From: Oscheius onirici | Lineage: Eukaryota > Nematoda > Chromadorea > Rhabditida > Rhabditidae | Length of the DNA: 64,000 nt | Assembly: GCA_932521025.1 (NCBI GenBank) | Contig: OW051471.1 | Span: forward strand, 10,292,001 to 10,356,000 | Direction: 5' to 3' | Shown here: in pieces, positions 33,019-44,792 of the stretch | Position numbering within the stretch: the first letter of the stretch is position 1 | How the letters are laid out: every line of letters starts with the position of its first letter | Position numbers and translations under genes: made by a program | Notes under the pieces: generated by a model | The model's database searches: none | What the model was told of the DNA's origin: nothing | What the model saw: the letters and a program-made list of their open reading frames with translations, nothing else

Positions 33019-35159
33019 TGAGGAACTGTAGAGAATGGAGTGAGATGATAAGAAATGTAAAGAGTTTTGTGATAGAAAGCTGGAGAGAACAGTTGTAATG
33101 GCTAGGTCAGTGCTAAAGGGACAAAAGTTTATGGTTCAAGCTGTAAAAGAGGAGCTAGTCGATAGACTTCAAAAGCTTTTATGGGAACCAATAGACTCTA
33201 CTGGACAGCTCAAAAATGGAATCTTCTCTGATGATGAAAAAACATGGAAAAAGGGTACGAAGTTTCTCAGAGGCTCAGGCTTTTCCTGTGAAAAGGGAAA
33301 ATGTAAGAAACCAAGCATAGTGTCGGAAAAAGCGAGAAACAAAATATTCTTTCTAAATGGGAATTTTGCTTGAATCATACAGCTATGCAGTAGCTAAAAT
33401 CTTGCTGCAATGACAGTCTTAAATGGTGAAAGACAACACTCAAGAGTTAGTTAGATAGCCCTACAAACCAGAAGCTACTCCATGACAAGATTCATTAGAA
33501 ACTACCGCAAAACGAGACCAACAAACAACAGAAAAAAGCGTAACTCTGGATGGGAAGAGGATGGGTGCAGCAGGTGGTTGAGCCGGAGCACCCTAATAAC
33601 AACAATAAGGAAAGTCGCAAGGTGGTTGCTCCGCCTCTCTCCCTCCTGCACCGTAACCTCTGGTCATAAACATCCGCCGGTACTAACAGCACGAGTCTCT
33701 TGGTAGGTGAGAGCAACTGAAAATTACGGAAAAGCGAGAATTTGAGCAAGTACAATGAGGTGACAGTCGATAGTCGACTGCGTTCTGAGGTGCTAGGGAA
33801 TCTTTGGGAGACGTGTCCTGGGAAAAAAATGAAAGAAGTTGATCAAATGTGAAAAATCTAGAAATATTTCTGGAAATACAGAAGCTGAAATAACATCATG
33901 AAAAGCAGGGTTGTGGTTCTCGAGCATTTATCGATTTTGAAGATGTGAAGGAAACGGTTGAAGTCATCAATTTTTGATCATTTTTATTGGAAAATATGAA
34001 CTTTTTCGACTGGTTTTTAGTTCAGAGCCACTCTAATCAAAAGGAACCTAGTTCAGTTACTATTCTTCTGAAATTTTTTAAAAAATATTCAAGTATCTTG
34101 ACAAAAAAACATACGACACGAAAACTACGGAATTGAAAAGAACAACATCCATAGATGGTTTTACAGGAAACCAGCTTATTTCCGGTTTACTTTTTAGTCT
34201 TCTGCAGACATGATTAGTCGATATATTGATGCATAGTATAGTTACAGGAAACCACCCTTTTTCTCGTTTACTAGTCTTCTCAACGCAAGATAGAGGCTTA
34301 TCCTGACAAGTTTCTGAAAACCTCGAGATTCTTACGATGCGCATGTTTAGCGGATTTTGATAGAGTTCACAAATAAACGTTTTGAACGTTTAGCAAGCTG
34401 AAAAGGGTTTGGGTTTCTGGGTATATTGTTGAATATTCTAATTTTTTTCGTTTTGAGTTTAGTTCACTCACCGTTTTCGAAGAAGACTGAACGCATACAA
34501 AAAAAGAATACCAAATTCCCAAAACTTCCCAGATTAGTTGTAACCTCAGCTCGACCCCTTCCCAGACTCCCAAAACTGTCAGCCGCAGCTGATCATAAAT
34601 ACTTTTACACCTTGTTTGAGTACAAGTATTGCGCATGTCGCAACGGTTCATGAGAACAGTCTCTTCCCAGCCCGGTCGGTAAAACAAAAGAAACACAGGC
34701 AGCCATTGACTCATTTAGCGGATTACCGTTTGGTCGTTTTTGTTTTGGCGCATGTCTTCAAAGGCCCCAAATGCCGTTGGCATGGATTTAGAACGAGTGA
34801 GGGTCTGGGATCGGGAACTGTCTCCTGGTTTCTCTGATACTGTTCATGTTTTTTTCCGAAATCACTGAGAATGTGAAGAATCCCTGGAGCATGACCACGT
34901 CTCAATTACTGTCCCAGGTGACAGCTTAGTGCTAATTGCGCCACGTAAACCGTTAATCGCGGAACGGAAACAAGCCTTTGGCAGTATGATCATTACAGAC
35001 TTGTTTCTAAAGGCTCAGAAAATACGTTCCGTAGCAAAAATTGTTGTTTTCGCATACAGTCAACCAGATTCCTTTTTTGTCACATGTTGAAGATAGGCCT
35101 AACATTTTTTTCGATAGGAAAAAAGCCAAGTTCCAAAATCCACTCTGTAAAGAGCACAC
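33019..35159. other. 2.1-kb intergenic region
   Basis: Left part is the promoter side of the Notch-like gene. No EGF-like exon (regular CxC spacing) was seen on the - strand here. A 91-codon frame at 33098-33373 (+) has no domain. Nothing else supported. Confidence 0.4.
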
Positions 35160-36452
35160 AACTTGTCAAGTCTTGTCAACTTTTATCGACTTGTCAAAAC
35201 TCGCTTCTCTTGGATTCATTGTGTCGTCAGTTGTCCGCTTGTGCTCTCGTCTTCTTCGAAATCAGGTCAGGTGTGGTCAATGTCTCCATTGCCATATTTT
35301 TCCACTCTTTTGTCCCAACTCTCAATAATCTTTCTCTTTACACCGTGACTAGAATCTGGGCTGTCTCGAGCAACCCAGATCTGAAAGCTTCAGTCTTCCG
35401 CCCGAGGGCCGATTCGGGTTTCGGTAAGGACCTCTTCGGAGTGACTGGCAAATTGGCCCTTTTCCCAAAAGCATATTTTCTTTCAGCGAAACGGTACTTT
35501 TTTCCTTGGATCTGCTCATCGTCAATCTTTTGCTTCAGAACAACACGGTCACCATGTATCTCCAGTTCCTTGAAACAGCCAAAATTAGAAAACAGGCGAA
35601 AAAAAGAACTAACCTGCAACATTTCGGGGTAAAAGTGAACATGATCGCTCTGCCAAATACTTGTCCTTTTCACGCTCTAGTCACATCATCGATCAAATTG
35701 GCTGGTTTCACTATCACACAAGTTCAGCAGATCTCTCACTTCCGCTAGTCTCCACAAGCTCACGGTTCTCCCAATCGTTTGATTATTCAAATGAATGGCG
35801 ACAACTGAAAAAAGACTACAACTCGGATCTTGAAAGGGAAGAAAATAGCTCGCGAGACTTCAATTTCATGAGCAGTTTTAGAGACTGACTCGAAAAGGTG
35901 GGCAGCTATACGATGAAAAAACTGACTACCCTTCGAAACAGTTGATCTTGACCAGAATATAGACAACCGCAGACTAAATGGACCAGCAAAGACACAAATA
36001 TCCATATAGACGTCCTCTTTCCAGTGGCCACTGCCTGAAAAAAGACGAGAAAAAAGAATGTACCATGTTTTACTTTCATATTTAGAATTTTTTTTTATAC
36101 AACTCCCAGTCACCAGTCTCTAAACACCTTGACACCACCTCAGTCCTCCAATGCCCAATTTGCCAGTCACTCCGAAGAGGTCCTTACCGAAACCCGAATC
36201 GGCCCTCGGGCGGAAGACTGAAGCTTTCAGATCTGGGTTGCTCGGGACAGCCCAGATTCTAGTCACGGTGTAAAGAGAAAGATTATTGAGAGTTGGGACA
36301 AAAGAGTGGAAAAATATGGCAATGGAGACATTGACCACACCTGACCTGATTTCGAAGAAGACGAGAGCACAAGGGGACAACTGACGACACAATGAATCCA
36401 AGAGAAGCGAGTTTTGACAAGTCGATAAAAGTTGACAAGACTTGACAAGTTG
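35160..36452. repeat. long inverted repeat, ~296-bp arms
   Basis: Arms 35160-35456 and 36157-36452 are reverse complements with two mismatches found by eye. The ~700-bp spacer includes two exon-like pieces on the - strand (IWQSDHVHFYPEMLQ and ELEIHGDRVVLKQKIDDEQI). No short terminal repeats or clear target duplication. A transcript would fold into a long double-stranded RNA. Confidence 0.85.
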
Positions 36453-36671
36453 AGTTTTTACAAGTAGAAAGATAACTGGCGTTTTTGCTTCAAAGTCTAC
36501 GCTAAGGCCTTTTTCCAGTATTTCCAGAAACTGCTATTGGAAAAGATTACCGATCGTAAGAAGAACTGGTAGCCCAGTTTGTCATATTTTTTTTATTTTA
36601 CACATAAAATTTAACAGCAATGACATAAAAAAAGACTTAATTCTCGTCATCAAAATCTTCATCGTCTTCGG

Positions 36672-37911
36672 GACTGACTGGTCTGATTCTTCTCTTGTAC
36701 CTGGACTTCATTCTTTTCTGTCTCTACACTGCCTTCTTCCTGCATTTCCAGAAGCTTCTATTCCAAAACTTTACTCATCTTCTCGATTGGACCAAGCAGA
36801 AACTTGTAATGGTTCATCTTCTTCCACTGATCCAGCTCCTCCAAACTTCCAATGACTGTCATTCGGTAGAAGATTTCCCACTTTTTCATGAGATCAAATT
36901 ACTGATGGACAATGAAGTAGCCGTGTGCACGAGTAAGGGACAGAACACTTCGTTCCAGATTGTATGTTTCATCGGACCAAGTACTATCACGCTCCGTGTG
37001 AATAGCCCTCTTCAACATTCAAAATAGCCAGCTGTCCATATCTTAACGTGCCTCATTCCTCTCGTACGAATCTTTAAATTCGCCTACTTTTTCATAAAGC
37101 GCTTCAAAGTTCTTCAGACGAGGGTTTCGATGCTTTACAAAGCACTGAAATGAAAATTATGCTGCCATATGTTTTACGTACTTCATAGAATTGTGGCTGA
37201 CCATACTTTAACCGATCCTGCTGGTTTAGATCGCATACTATATATAGGTATGTGCGGAATGCATCATCCTACCTGCGTTTTCGCCAAGAAACACAATTTT
37301 GTCCTGAATTTCAAAATGAGGTTAAAAACGGTATCCCATACACAGGAACCGGACCACGACAGGTCATTTTCTTGGGCTGGATTAAAGCCATGTTCAACGT
37401 CCACGACCAATTCTCGTGGGTTCAGAATATCAACAATTGTTCAAACCCGTTCTTCCTGTTCCTTACGAGGTAGGAACGGTATATTGATCTGATCAAACGA
37501 CACGTTTTGCACTTTGAAAGCCTTGCAGAGTTCCACCAGAAATTGCCGTAGCCAGGCTTGCAACCGTATTTTAGAGCGGCAAAACGCTTTCCCTTTAATA
37601 TCTCCAGTTTTTCCGACGTCTTCATCTGTGACAATAGTTTTCTCTCCTCGCTGTCGAGAGCAAGAAAACTGTTACCAACGGACAACACACTGTCGGTAAA
37701 CTTTAAATGTCCAACCAGGTGTGTCAAGGCCATTCTGTACTTTTCCAGACGGCCATTTATCCACTTGCAGGTTAAGAACAATTTTTGGAGTGTACTAGCG
37801 GAATCAGCCTGCAAAAAAAAGCAGTTTATAGAATTTAATGTTGGATATCCTTTTTCAGTGTTTGAAGCAAGAGAGATGGAAGGAGCTGCGAGAGTCGAGG
37901 AGACGGCATTT
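36672..37911 (-). pseudogene. unassigned 'LVGH' family, copy A (pseudogene)
   Basis: Starts MPSPRLSQLLPSLLLQTLKK, then an exon LFLTCKWINGRLEKYRMALT with HLVGHLKFTD and KTSEKLEILKGKRFAALK, later a frame NPRELVVDVEHGF, and a C-terminus FYRMTVIGSLEEL with HYKFLLGPIEKMSKVLE. The first donor is GA instead of GT, and at least three in-frame stops are present. The first 50 residues resemble an F-box (short helices with L-F-x-T-C-K-W), but this is only suggestive. Other copies are at 38.3, 51.3, 54.0 and 55.2 kb. Confidence 0.6.
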
Positions 37912-38296
37912 TTTGACGAACAGACGGAGAAGATAGTCTGATACACTGGGCAGTTGGACGTATGTGGCTCTGGATGTTGCCCTGATCTGCCCAGCTTTCT
38001 CTATCGATTTTTAGTATCGCTGATCGTTTGAAGTATGCCGCATCAAAAAATACAGCGTTATCATTTCGCATATGATTCAGAGAGAAGGAAACAAAATCTG
38101 TACGGACGTGGTAGGCAAAATAACTGGTGTTGAACCAAAAATTTGACCTTCTGCCCTTCAAACCATTGGTTTTGTCAGATTCTGTGATTTTGCAGAGTAA
38201 AAGAAATATGAAAATTTTATTTTTATCATCGTTTTTCTTATCTTCATTGTCGTCGTCATTTTCGTCGAGAGAGCAGTCGTTCTCTACACTTTGTCT

Positions 38297-38530
38297 TCAA
38301 ATTTCTCGCAGAAGTTCTCTTGCTTCAATGATTGCGCCTTCAATGATTTTTGACGTCTTCTCGATTGGACCAGGTAGACACTTGTAATGGTTCAGCTTCT
38401 TCCACTGCAAGCTGAGTTTAAAAAATGTCATGCCTTTGCCTTTGCTGCTTGGCGTCGTGTTAGGAGTGTAACCACTTTCACACACTTGACTCACAGAAGA
38501 ATCCGCTTCCAAATGTCCCACTTTTTTTTA
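38297..38530 (-). pseudogene. 'LVGH' family C-terminal fragment (copy E)
   Basis: The frame LQWKKLNHYKCLPGPIEKTS followed by KIIEGAIIEARELL matches the C-terminal exon of the family (compare copy C at 56.3 kb). It lies directly upstream of copy A in the same direction, suggesting a tandem array. Upstream parts are scrambled. Confidence 0.55.
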
Positions 38531-38705
38531 AAGACTTTTGTCATCACCATTATCATCTGCTCCTCGTAATCTTACCGTAATCGATCTACTTTTGATTTGA
38601 CTTTTTTTTATTGACAAAACCTTGACATTCAAGAAAGCGTGACACTTTTTGAAAAAATATAAAATACTTTATAAAAGAAACTGTTGGGTTAAATGAGTTT
38701 GAGAA

Positions 38706-38971
38706 TCATACAGCTGTTTGTGAAGGAGAATACATCGGCACTTTTTGTTGATTCTGATATTGGGCGTAAGGCAAATTTCGCTGTGGAGCAAAGTTCATTT
38801 CTTCTCGATTTCTCTTAGTCTTAAAGTAATGTAGAGCCATAAGACCACAGCAAAGTATCGGAAGCATGAAGAACATCAAAATTCCTATAATGAAAATGGG
38901 ATCCATCGTCTCTAAAAAATGCTTTGCTCTCCCTGTTTTCGAAAGAGCCTACCAAAAGCGAATCCCGCCAT
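38706..38971 (-). CDS. small single-pass membrane protein 1
   Basis: Exons 38971-38953 and 38911-38706, phase-1 intron, 74 aa. A 6-residue N-terminus MAGFAF is joined to ETMDPIFIIG and one membrane helix ending in LCCG, then a basic K-x-K-R-N-R stop-transfer and a Pro/Gln/Tyr-rich tail ending QTAV. The short N-terminus and basic flank predict an outside N-terminus and cytosolic tail. The terminal T-A-V matches a class I PDZ ligand. First of ten related genes up to 45.9 kb. Confidence 0.75.
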
Positions 38972-39173
38972 TTTCCAAAAAAAAAAGTTGCAAATAAACG
39001 GTTTTTAGAACCGGGATGAGACGAGACCACGTGTACGATGAGAGTCGGGAGAGTGAAAGTGAAATACCGGTCGCCGGTAAACAATGCCCATGTTAGAGAG
39101 AGAGAGCGGCGATCGCCAAGGACGATTGGCGTCTAGCCAAATTTTCGGATCTTTTTAGGAATAGAAATCTTTA

Positions 39174-39531
39174 TTAGACAGTAGTATGAATAGACTGTTG
39201 TGGGAGCTTGACCAGGTCTTGTTCCAAATAGGCCGGGTTGAGAACATGAGGCGCGTAGCCAGGAGGCGGGAGTTGTTCAGAGTTTCTCTTTTTGTACTGC
39301 GTCCAGACGAAGAAACCGCCACAGGCACAACAGCAACACATTGGAATAAGAACGGCGAGGATGAGAATGAGGAGGAAATAGGGACTGGAGGTTATTCCTA
39401 AAAAAGATGCTCAAGAAAAAAGAGTATAATTGTCCCTCTATCTGCCCCTCAAACTAACCATAGGGTCCATAACCCATTCCATATCCGCCGTATCCGCCTT
39501 GTCCATAACCATCATACGGTCCGAAAATCAT
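39174..39531 (-). CDS. small single-pass membrane protein 2
   Basis: Exons 39531-39459 and 39397-39174, 98 aa. The N-terminal exon is Gly/Tyr-rich (GYGQGGYGGYGMGYGPYG) and longer than in its relatives. The helix LLILILAVLIPMCCCCACGG has five cysteines at its inner edge. The tail contains GYAPHVLNPAYLEQD and ends HTTV, a class I PDZ-type end. AATAAA overlaps the stop codon. Confidence 0.78.
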
Positions 39532-39910
39532 TGTGGCTTTGAAAAAGTAGAAGACAAATTGTAGACGACTGTTTTAGGAGGTAGTCACCAGGTGGAAAGG
39601 CGCCCATTAATTCCGGGAGAGGTAAACAGCCAAACACACGTCATGAGGGGAGAGAGAAAATTACAAGGTCGCGATGGTGCAGGTGTGAGTGTGGCAAAGG
39701 ACAAATCCATAGAGATTTTGTCCTTTTTGGATATGGGCCATTTACGCGCCGGTCCTTCCGGAATTTGAGCTTTTCTGTTGTTGTCTTTTTGATAACTGTA
39801 ACAATTGATCAGTCTCTTTCTCACACAGAGGCTGATTACTACCACGCCCCTTGTGACCACCACCACCAATTTCCCACATTCTGATAACGCACTTCTCCCC
39901 TACCCCAAAA

Positions 39911-40270
39911 ATGCCTTCATACTCCTGGGGTAAGTTTTTTTATCTGTTTTGTTTACCCTCTTTTCCAGATGATCCCAAAGTGATCTTCGGTCTGGCTCTC
40001 CTCATTCTGATTCCTGTTATTCTGATATGGGCATGTTTCTGGTGCTGTTTCTCACTGGCCAAGAAGAGGAAATTGAGAAAGAGACGCGAAGTTTTCACTC
40101 AAACTCAGCTTGCCGATGAGAATCATCGAAGACAGCAGTCCCAGGGATGGTCTCCAAATCCGGCAGTTGATCTCAAAGCTCAACCTGGATGGAATCCAGC
40201 TTTTGAACACCAATATGAAGAAAGACGGTCTCCTCGCGTTCATCATGTCACAATTCAACGTGTAGAATAA
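39911..40270 (+). CDS. small single-pass membrane protein 3
   Basis: Exons 39911-39929 and 39969-40270, 106 aa. N-terminus MPSYSWDDP, helix VIFGLALLILIPVILIWACF, then a very basic KKRKLRKRR and a longer tail ending HHVTIQRVE. It pairs with protein 7 (same WDDP start and VTI-containing end) and defines a second subtype without the terminal Val. Confidence 0.75.
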   Translation: MPSYSWGKFFYLFCLPSFPDDPKVIFGLALLILIPVILIWACFWCCFSLAKKRKLRKRREVFTQTQLADENHRRQQSQGWSPNPAVDLKAQPGWNPAFEHQYEERRSPRVHHVTIQRVE

Positions 40271-40959
40271 ACTATCATTCGGTCGTCAGTGTGGCCTTCC
40301 TCAGTTTGTGCCACCAGATTTATCACCAACGGTTCAGCATGGTTTCATGTGCACGAAATTGCGCACGTAAACTTTTTTGAATTGCGACGGAAATAACTCT
40401 CGTACCGATTGTCTTCGTAGCTAAAAGTGCAATCAGACGTTTGGACACAGTTTCACAGGGTTTCCTTTTGAGAGAAATGCCAAACCTTGCAACGGAAGCT
40501 TGACCGTTTAGAACAAAGGTTAATTCGCCACGCGTTCAAGGTTACTTACTAACCCGTAATTCTGACGAGCCTGTTAGACAAGCTTCGGACGGTTGGCTTG
40601 GTGTAAAACTAACTAACGAGGCGGTCTTTGTCACTACTTTTTAGAAGGTTTAAATTTTTCATATGTAAACTGAGAGGAAAAGTATAGACTGGCAAAGCAA
40701 TATATTTAGCTAAAGAAAGGAACTATTTGTCTTTAAAAAATTCGAGAAAATAGGCAGAGATTTTTTGTACTTGCAGATTTTTCAGTTCTACCCGTATATC
40801 CACTTGTTCCCACCCGCGCTGTCTCAAACTTTTTACACGGACGTCACTCTATTTTTTCCGCTCCAACAACTTATAACCTAGCGGTAGTCGTATGACCTGT
40901 TTGTGTGTTTACTTTTCACAATCTGACAACTACCTCTACTCAAAAACAGTCGCAAAAGG
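40271..40959. other. intergenic within membrane-protein cluster
   Basis: No coding frame. Presumably the promoter of protein 4. Confidence 0.4.
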
Positions 40960-41268
40960 ATGATTTTTGGATCTTATGATCGTGGTCCGAGTAATTTTGC
41001 TCCCTATGGGTACAATTTTGGTAAATTTTCTTCCCTTTCGTGAAAGTTGAAAGTTTCAGAAACTATCGACAGTCTCTTCATCATAGCCCTCATCTTTTTC
41101 GTCGTTCTTCCAGTGTTCTGCTGCGGCGCAATTTGTTGCTTCTTCTTTTGGTACAAGCTGAAAAGACGGAATGAAGAAAGACCTCAAGACTACGTTCCCG
41201 GAGTACTCAATCCAGTGCATCTTGAACAAGAGAAGAACTTTTGGTATCCTGTACAGACTATGGTCTAG
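40960..41268 (+). CDS. small single-pass membrane protein 4
   Basis: Exons 40960-41020 and 41060-41268, phase-1 intron, 89 aa. N-terminus MIFGSYDRGPSNFAPYGYNF, then ETIDSLFIIALIFFVVLPVF CCG helix, KLKRRNEE stop-transfer, and the tail motif YVPGVLNPVHLEQEKN ending QTMV (class I PDZ-type). Closest to protein 6, which is transcribed the other way 0.7 kb downstream. Confidence 0.8.
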
Positions 41269-41666
41269 TTTTGCAATAAAGAAGGCATGACAGTGATCAA
41301 CAGGTCGTTCGCCAAAGATACCTAGTTGCAAAGAACAAGTCACCAGAAAAGTTTTTTCAGCAAAACACGACGACATTTTGCTTCAAACTTTCAGAGAGCG
41401 GAGAATCAAAATTGCAAAACGGAGAGATTTTCTGAGAAAGTTTGTTTTCTCAAGTAACTTAGACATTAGCGTGAAACAAGAAAGAGCTTCTAAAAACATA
41501 CTCTGCATTGGAAAAAGAAAGCTTGAAAGGGTTTGAAACTCTCTTGTTAAAACCCTCTCGACCTTGAAACCAACCCCGCTACGTGGACCACGTGTTTACC
41601 CGACCTGGCTGTCTCTACTCTCGTCTACCTCTCAAAATCAGCTGACTCTACTTTTTGCAACAAAGC
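41269..41666. other. intergenic within cluster
   Basis: No gene; promoter side of protein 5. Confidence 0.4.
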
Positions 41667-41935
41667 ATGGAATCTTACAACTATAACTATGGTTTCATTC
41701 GCATTTTATGATAGTCTTATCTGAAAATTTAGCTACAACACCAATTCTCTTCATAATCGGTCTCATCTTGTTTATTTTGTTAATCATTGGTTGCTGCGCT
41801 GCCGTCTTCTGGGCCTTCTTTATGGCTTGGAGGAAAAGTGAAAGAACTCAAACTCACTCTTATTCTCAAGATATTCAGGAAGATTTCGCTCCAGCTTATA
41901 TGAACAAAGAGATGAGGTCGTATTACCTTGCATAA
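41667..41935 (+). CDS. small single-pass membrane protein 5
   Basis: Exons 41667-41691 and 41733-41935, phase 1, 75 aa. N-terminus MESYNYNYATTPI, helix LFIIGLILFILLIIGCCAAV, then a short basic stretch and a tail DFAPAYMNKEMRSYYLA. The donor GTTTCA is weak but gives the only in-phase join to the family helix. The tail keeps a shortened form of the P-x-x-L-E-x-E motif but not the final Val. Confidence 0.65.
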
Positions 41936-41979
41936 ATGGTCTTTTATTACATTAGAGAATGTACAAGGCACAGGTGATG

Positions 41980-42283
41980 TTAAACCATACGAACTAAAGG
42001 AGGATAGTTTTGCTCCTTTTCCAGGTAATGTGGTCCCGGAATTCCGGGAATGTACTGGGGAACACGAGTTCTTTGACGCTGATTGGAGCGGTAGTAGAAG
42101 TAGAAGATAAAGAGACCGCCGCAGCAGAGCAACGGCACCAGAATGAAGAAAACTAGGGCGATAATGAACAAGGGGTCGATTGTGTCTGGAAAGTGATAAG
42201 TTGGTCTTCTGTGTTCCACAACTAATCTAAAAAAAAAACTCACCATAGGGATAACCGTAGTCGTATCCGTAAAGAAGTGACAT
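41980..42283 (-). CDS. small single-pass membrane protein 6
   Basis: Exons 42283-42244 and 42185-41980, phase 1, 81 aa. MSLLYGYDYGYPYDTIDPLF leads into FIIALVFFILVPLLCCGG, a basic RSNQRQRTR and the tail motif YIPGIPGPHYLEKEQN ending VRMV. Its stop lies 45 bp from that of protein 5 (convergent). Confidence 0.8.
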
Positions 42284-42595
42284 CACGGGAGCGAAACTTT
42301 GCCTGGTGGAAGACGATTCCGTATGTTGTTTTCGGCGAAAAGTGCACGGGTCTGTGGCAAAAGGGGCACCCCTGAATTGTCCACACAACGGCGAGGTAAA
42401 CACCATTCACAGGTCATAGGATTCAGGCAAGGTCGTTACTCCGGCCAGCGAGAAAAACATGGCAACGGATGCTAGCGATTATTTTGGGCAGAATGGGATT
42501 GAGCATTGCGGGACCACCCAAGAACTAAAATATCCGTGACAATCCAAAAAAAATTTGAAGGATATGTAAATGTTTATTACAAAAGCCGAATCTCT

Positions 42596-42940
42596 CTAAG
42601 AAATCTCCCGAATAGTCACGTTGTGTACACCGTGAGAGGGATTATCATAGGGTCCAGGATGGCGATATCTGTCCTCGATGACAGTTCGCTCTTCAACAAC
42701 CACTGGATTTGTGGCACCAGTGTGGTGAGTATGATGACTTCTGGGAGGAGGTACTACAGTCTTGTGAAGATTCCTGGCTCGTCGTCGCTTGCACAAAGCC
42801 ACTACGCACCAAATAAGAGCAGCTATGACGAGAATGGGAACCAGAATGAAGACGATGATTCCGATAATTGTTTGAGGGTCATCTGGAAGAGAGAGAATCT
42901 AAAAGAATACGGTAGTTCACTCACCCCAATGATAAGCCAT
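42596..42940 (-). CDS. small single-pass membrane protein 7
   Basis: Exons 42940-42925 and 42882-42596, phase 1, 100 aa. MAYHWDDPQ, helix IIGIIVFILVPILVIAALIW, KRRRARN, a His-rich tail (HHTHHT) and end VHNVTIREIS. Paralogue of protein 3 by the WDDP start and the conserved H-x-V-T-I near the end. It lacks the double Cys and the PDZ-like end. Confidence 0.78.
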
Positions 42941-43430
42941 GTTGACTGATTAGTCGAATCTGTGTCGAATGATAACTACTCTGGTCGGAAAAGGAGGCCG
43001 GACCTTTGTTACACCTTTTCAGGGTAAACGACAACACCAGTACGATCCCCACGAGGGTGGGCCAATTACGACAAAAGGTTAGGTGAAAGAGAGAGAGAGA
43101 ATAACAACCGCAGGTCAGGAGAAGAATTGATTTGACAAGTCATATTTAGGACAAAACAGCAAGGGAATTTAAAATGTAAACAGGTGATATCATTGAATAG
43201 AACGAGAAAACAAAGGAAACCGCGAATGACATGAGAATGAAAGTCCGAGAGTCAGTCTACCCAAATTCCGTCAATTTTTTTTTCCGGATTTGGCTTGATT
43301 TTAAAACTCTTCGACCTTGACGACTCTCCCTCACTCTACGTTGTTGATGTTGACCCCGTGTGTGTGTCTAAATTTGGACCAGTCGTCCTGCAACACGTCT
43401 GAATTCTTTACATTCTTCCCTTTTTGAAGC
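42941..43430. other. divergent intergenic region in cluster
   Basis: Shared upstream region of proteins 7 (-) and 8 (+). No gene. Confidence 0.4.
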
Positions 43431-43668
43431 ATGATCGGTGAGATTCTTTTTTCTTTTTCCTGGAAGTAATACAAATTCAGGAGATCCCCTTGCAGTAATT
43501 GTTCTTGTCATCCTCGTTGTGATACCAATCTTTTGTCTCGGAGCTTTATTTTGGTGCTGTTGCCCCAGATTTCGGAGAGGACACTTTGAAGAAGCTCCGA
43601 TACCAGCACAGCTGGAACATGAAGCCATGCCAAAATCAGTGTATCCAGTGGATATGCGAGCTGTATAA
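43431..43668 (+). CDS. small single-pass membrane protein 8
   Basis: Exons 43431-43437 (7 nt) and 43481-43668, phase 1, 64 aa. The first exon encodes only MI plus one base; the rest reads GDPLAVIVLVILVVIPIFCL then FWCCC, a basic RFRRG and a tail APIPAQLEHEAMPKSVYP ending MRAV. The shortest N-terminus of the family. Confidence 0.72.
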
Positions 43669-44204
43669 TATGTTTTTCTGGGAACCTAATAAAATTTTGT
43701 TTAGCCGTTCAATTCCGTAACACCAATTCGTTGAATGAAAAAGTAACCAAATGATACTTAAGTGCCTAAAGTAATACCTACCATCCGTAAAAAAAGATTA
43801 AAACCGTTTTTCTCCAAAAATCGAGAAAATCATGCTCTGAGCGATGGTTCTTAGAGCGGTCCTACATGAGATTTATCAGATTGGTCGAAACATCGCTATG
43901 TAACGTTTCCAAGAACAAATGCTCCCTTCATACGGTTGAGACTCTTTGGTACGCTGGGAGGGACTGACCATAAATCCAGAAAACAATACTAAAACATCTC
44001 TTTTTTGGTTCCTGAAATTGAAGTGAACCGCGACGAGACCTCATTTTAACAATGGGAATAGCTGACGATCATATTTCAAAGTCATCCTCTTGTCGGAGAA
44101 CTGGTTTCATGCGACTGTAGACAGCTGTTTTGGTAAACAGTCCCGGCGTTCTCATTTTTTGACCCTCATTTTTGAAACAGTTCCAAACCGTCTCTTCTTG
44201 CAGT
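43669..44204. other. intergenic within cluster
   Basis: AATAAA at about 43689 for protein 8. No gene otherwise. Confidence 0.4.
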
Positions 44205-44454
44205 ATGGTCGTCTTCGGTCCTCTCGGTGAGTTTGTTCATCACAGACTAGTGAATATAAAGTTCAGGCAGTGACGACCCATTGTCGTTTGTCGCTTTGAT
44301 AATATTCATCTTGATGCCCTTCGTGGCCATCTGTGCCATTTTGTGGTGGTTGTTCCTCCGATGGAGGAGTAAGAAGAGAGAAGAGCGACTGAATGCGATG
44401 TTTCCCATCGAACCAACAGGCTTTGAACCCGCGAAAGCTAATCCTTTTTATTGA
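44205..44454 (+). CDS. small single-pass membrane protein 9
   Basis: Exons 44205-44226 and 44267-44454, phase 1, 69 aa. MVVFGPLGSDDPLSF, helix VALIIFILMPFVAICAILWW, RWRSKKREER, and a short tail ending NPFY. Like protein 10 it has GP before the Asp-Pro-Leu and a Trp-rich inner helix end. Confidence 0.72.
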
Positions 44455-44792
44455 AACTCCACAATGTTTGTAAACTTTCTGCATAATAAGACGTCGATAT
44501 ATTCCGTTGAGTTGCTAAAAAAAACTATTGACCACGTCAAGCCGCACTTGGCATACTGGGTCATGTTTGGGCGGCTTGGAAATTCTTCCAAACTTGGCAC
44601 GACGTTCCCAAAGTTACTATAGAACTGTTCTTCTCGTTTTATTATTTATAAAAAAAACAAAAAGAATGAGGCTAGAGTGAGAACAGCTCAACAATCGATA
44701 ACCGTTTGAAAAGCAAAAGTATGGTGCTTTCTGAAAGCTCGCTTTGGGGAATTACAATACGCGAGCTCTCATCATATTCATTCGATCAAAAA

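Noticed and set aside
35457-36156. Spacer of the long inverted repeat as a transposase gene
   Set aside because: Only short exon-like pieces; no transposase motif or catalytic residues.
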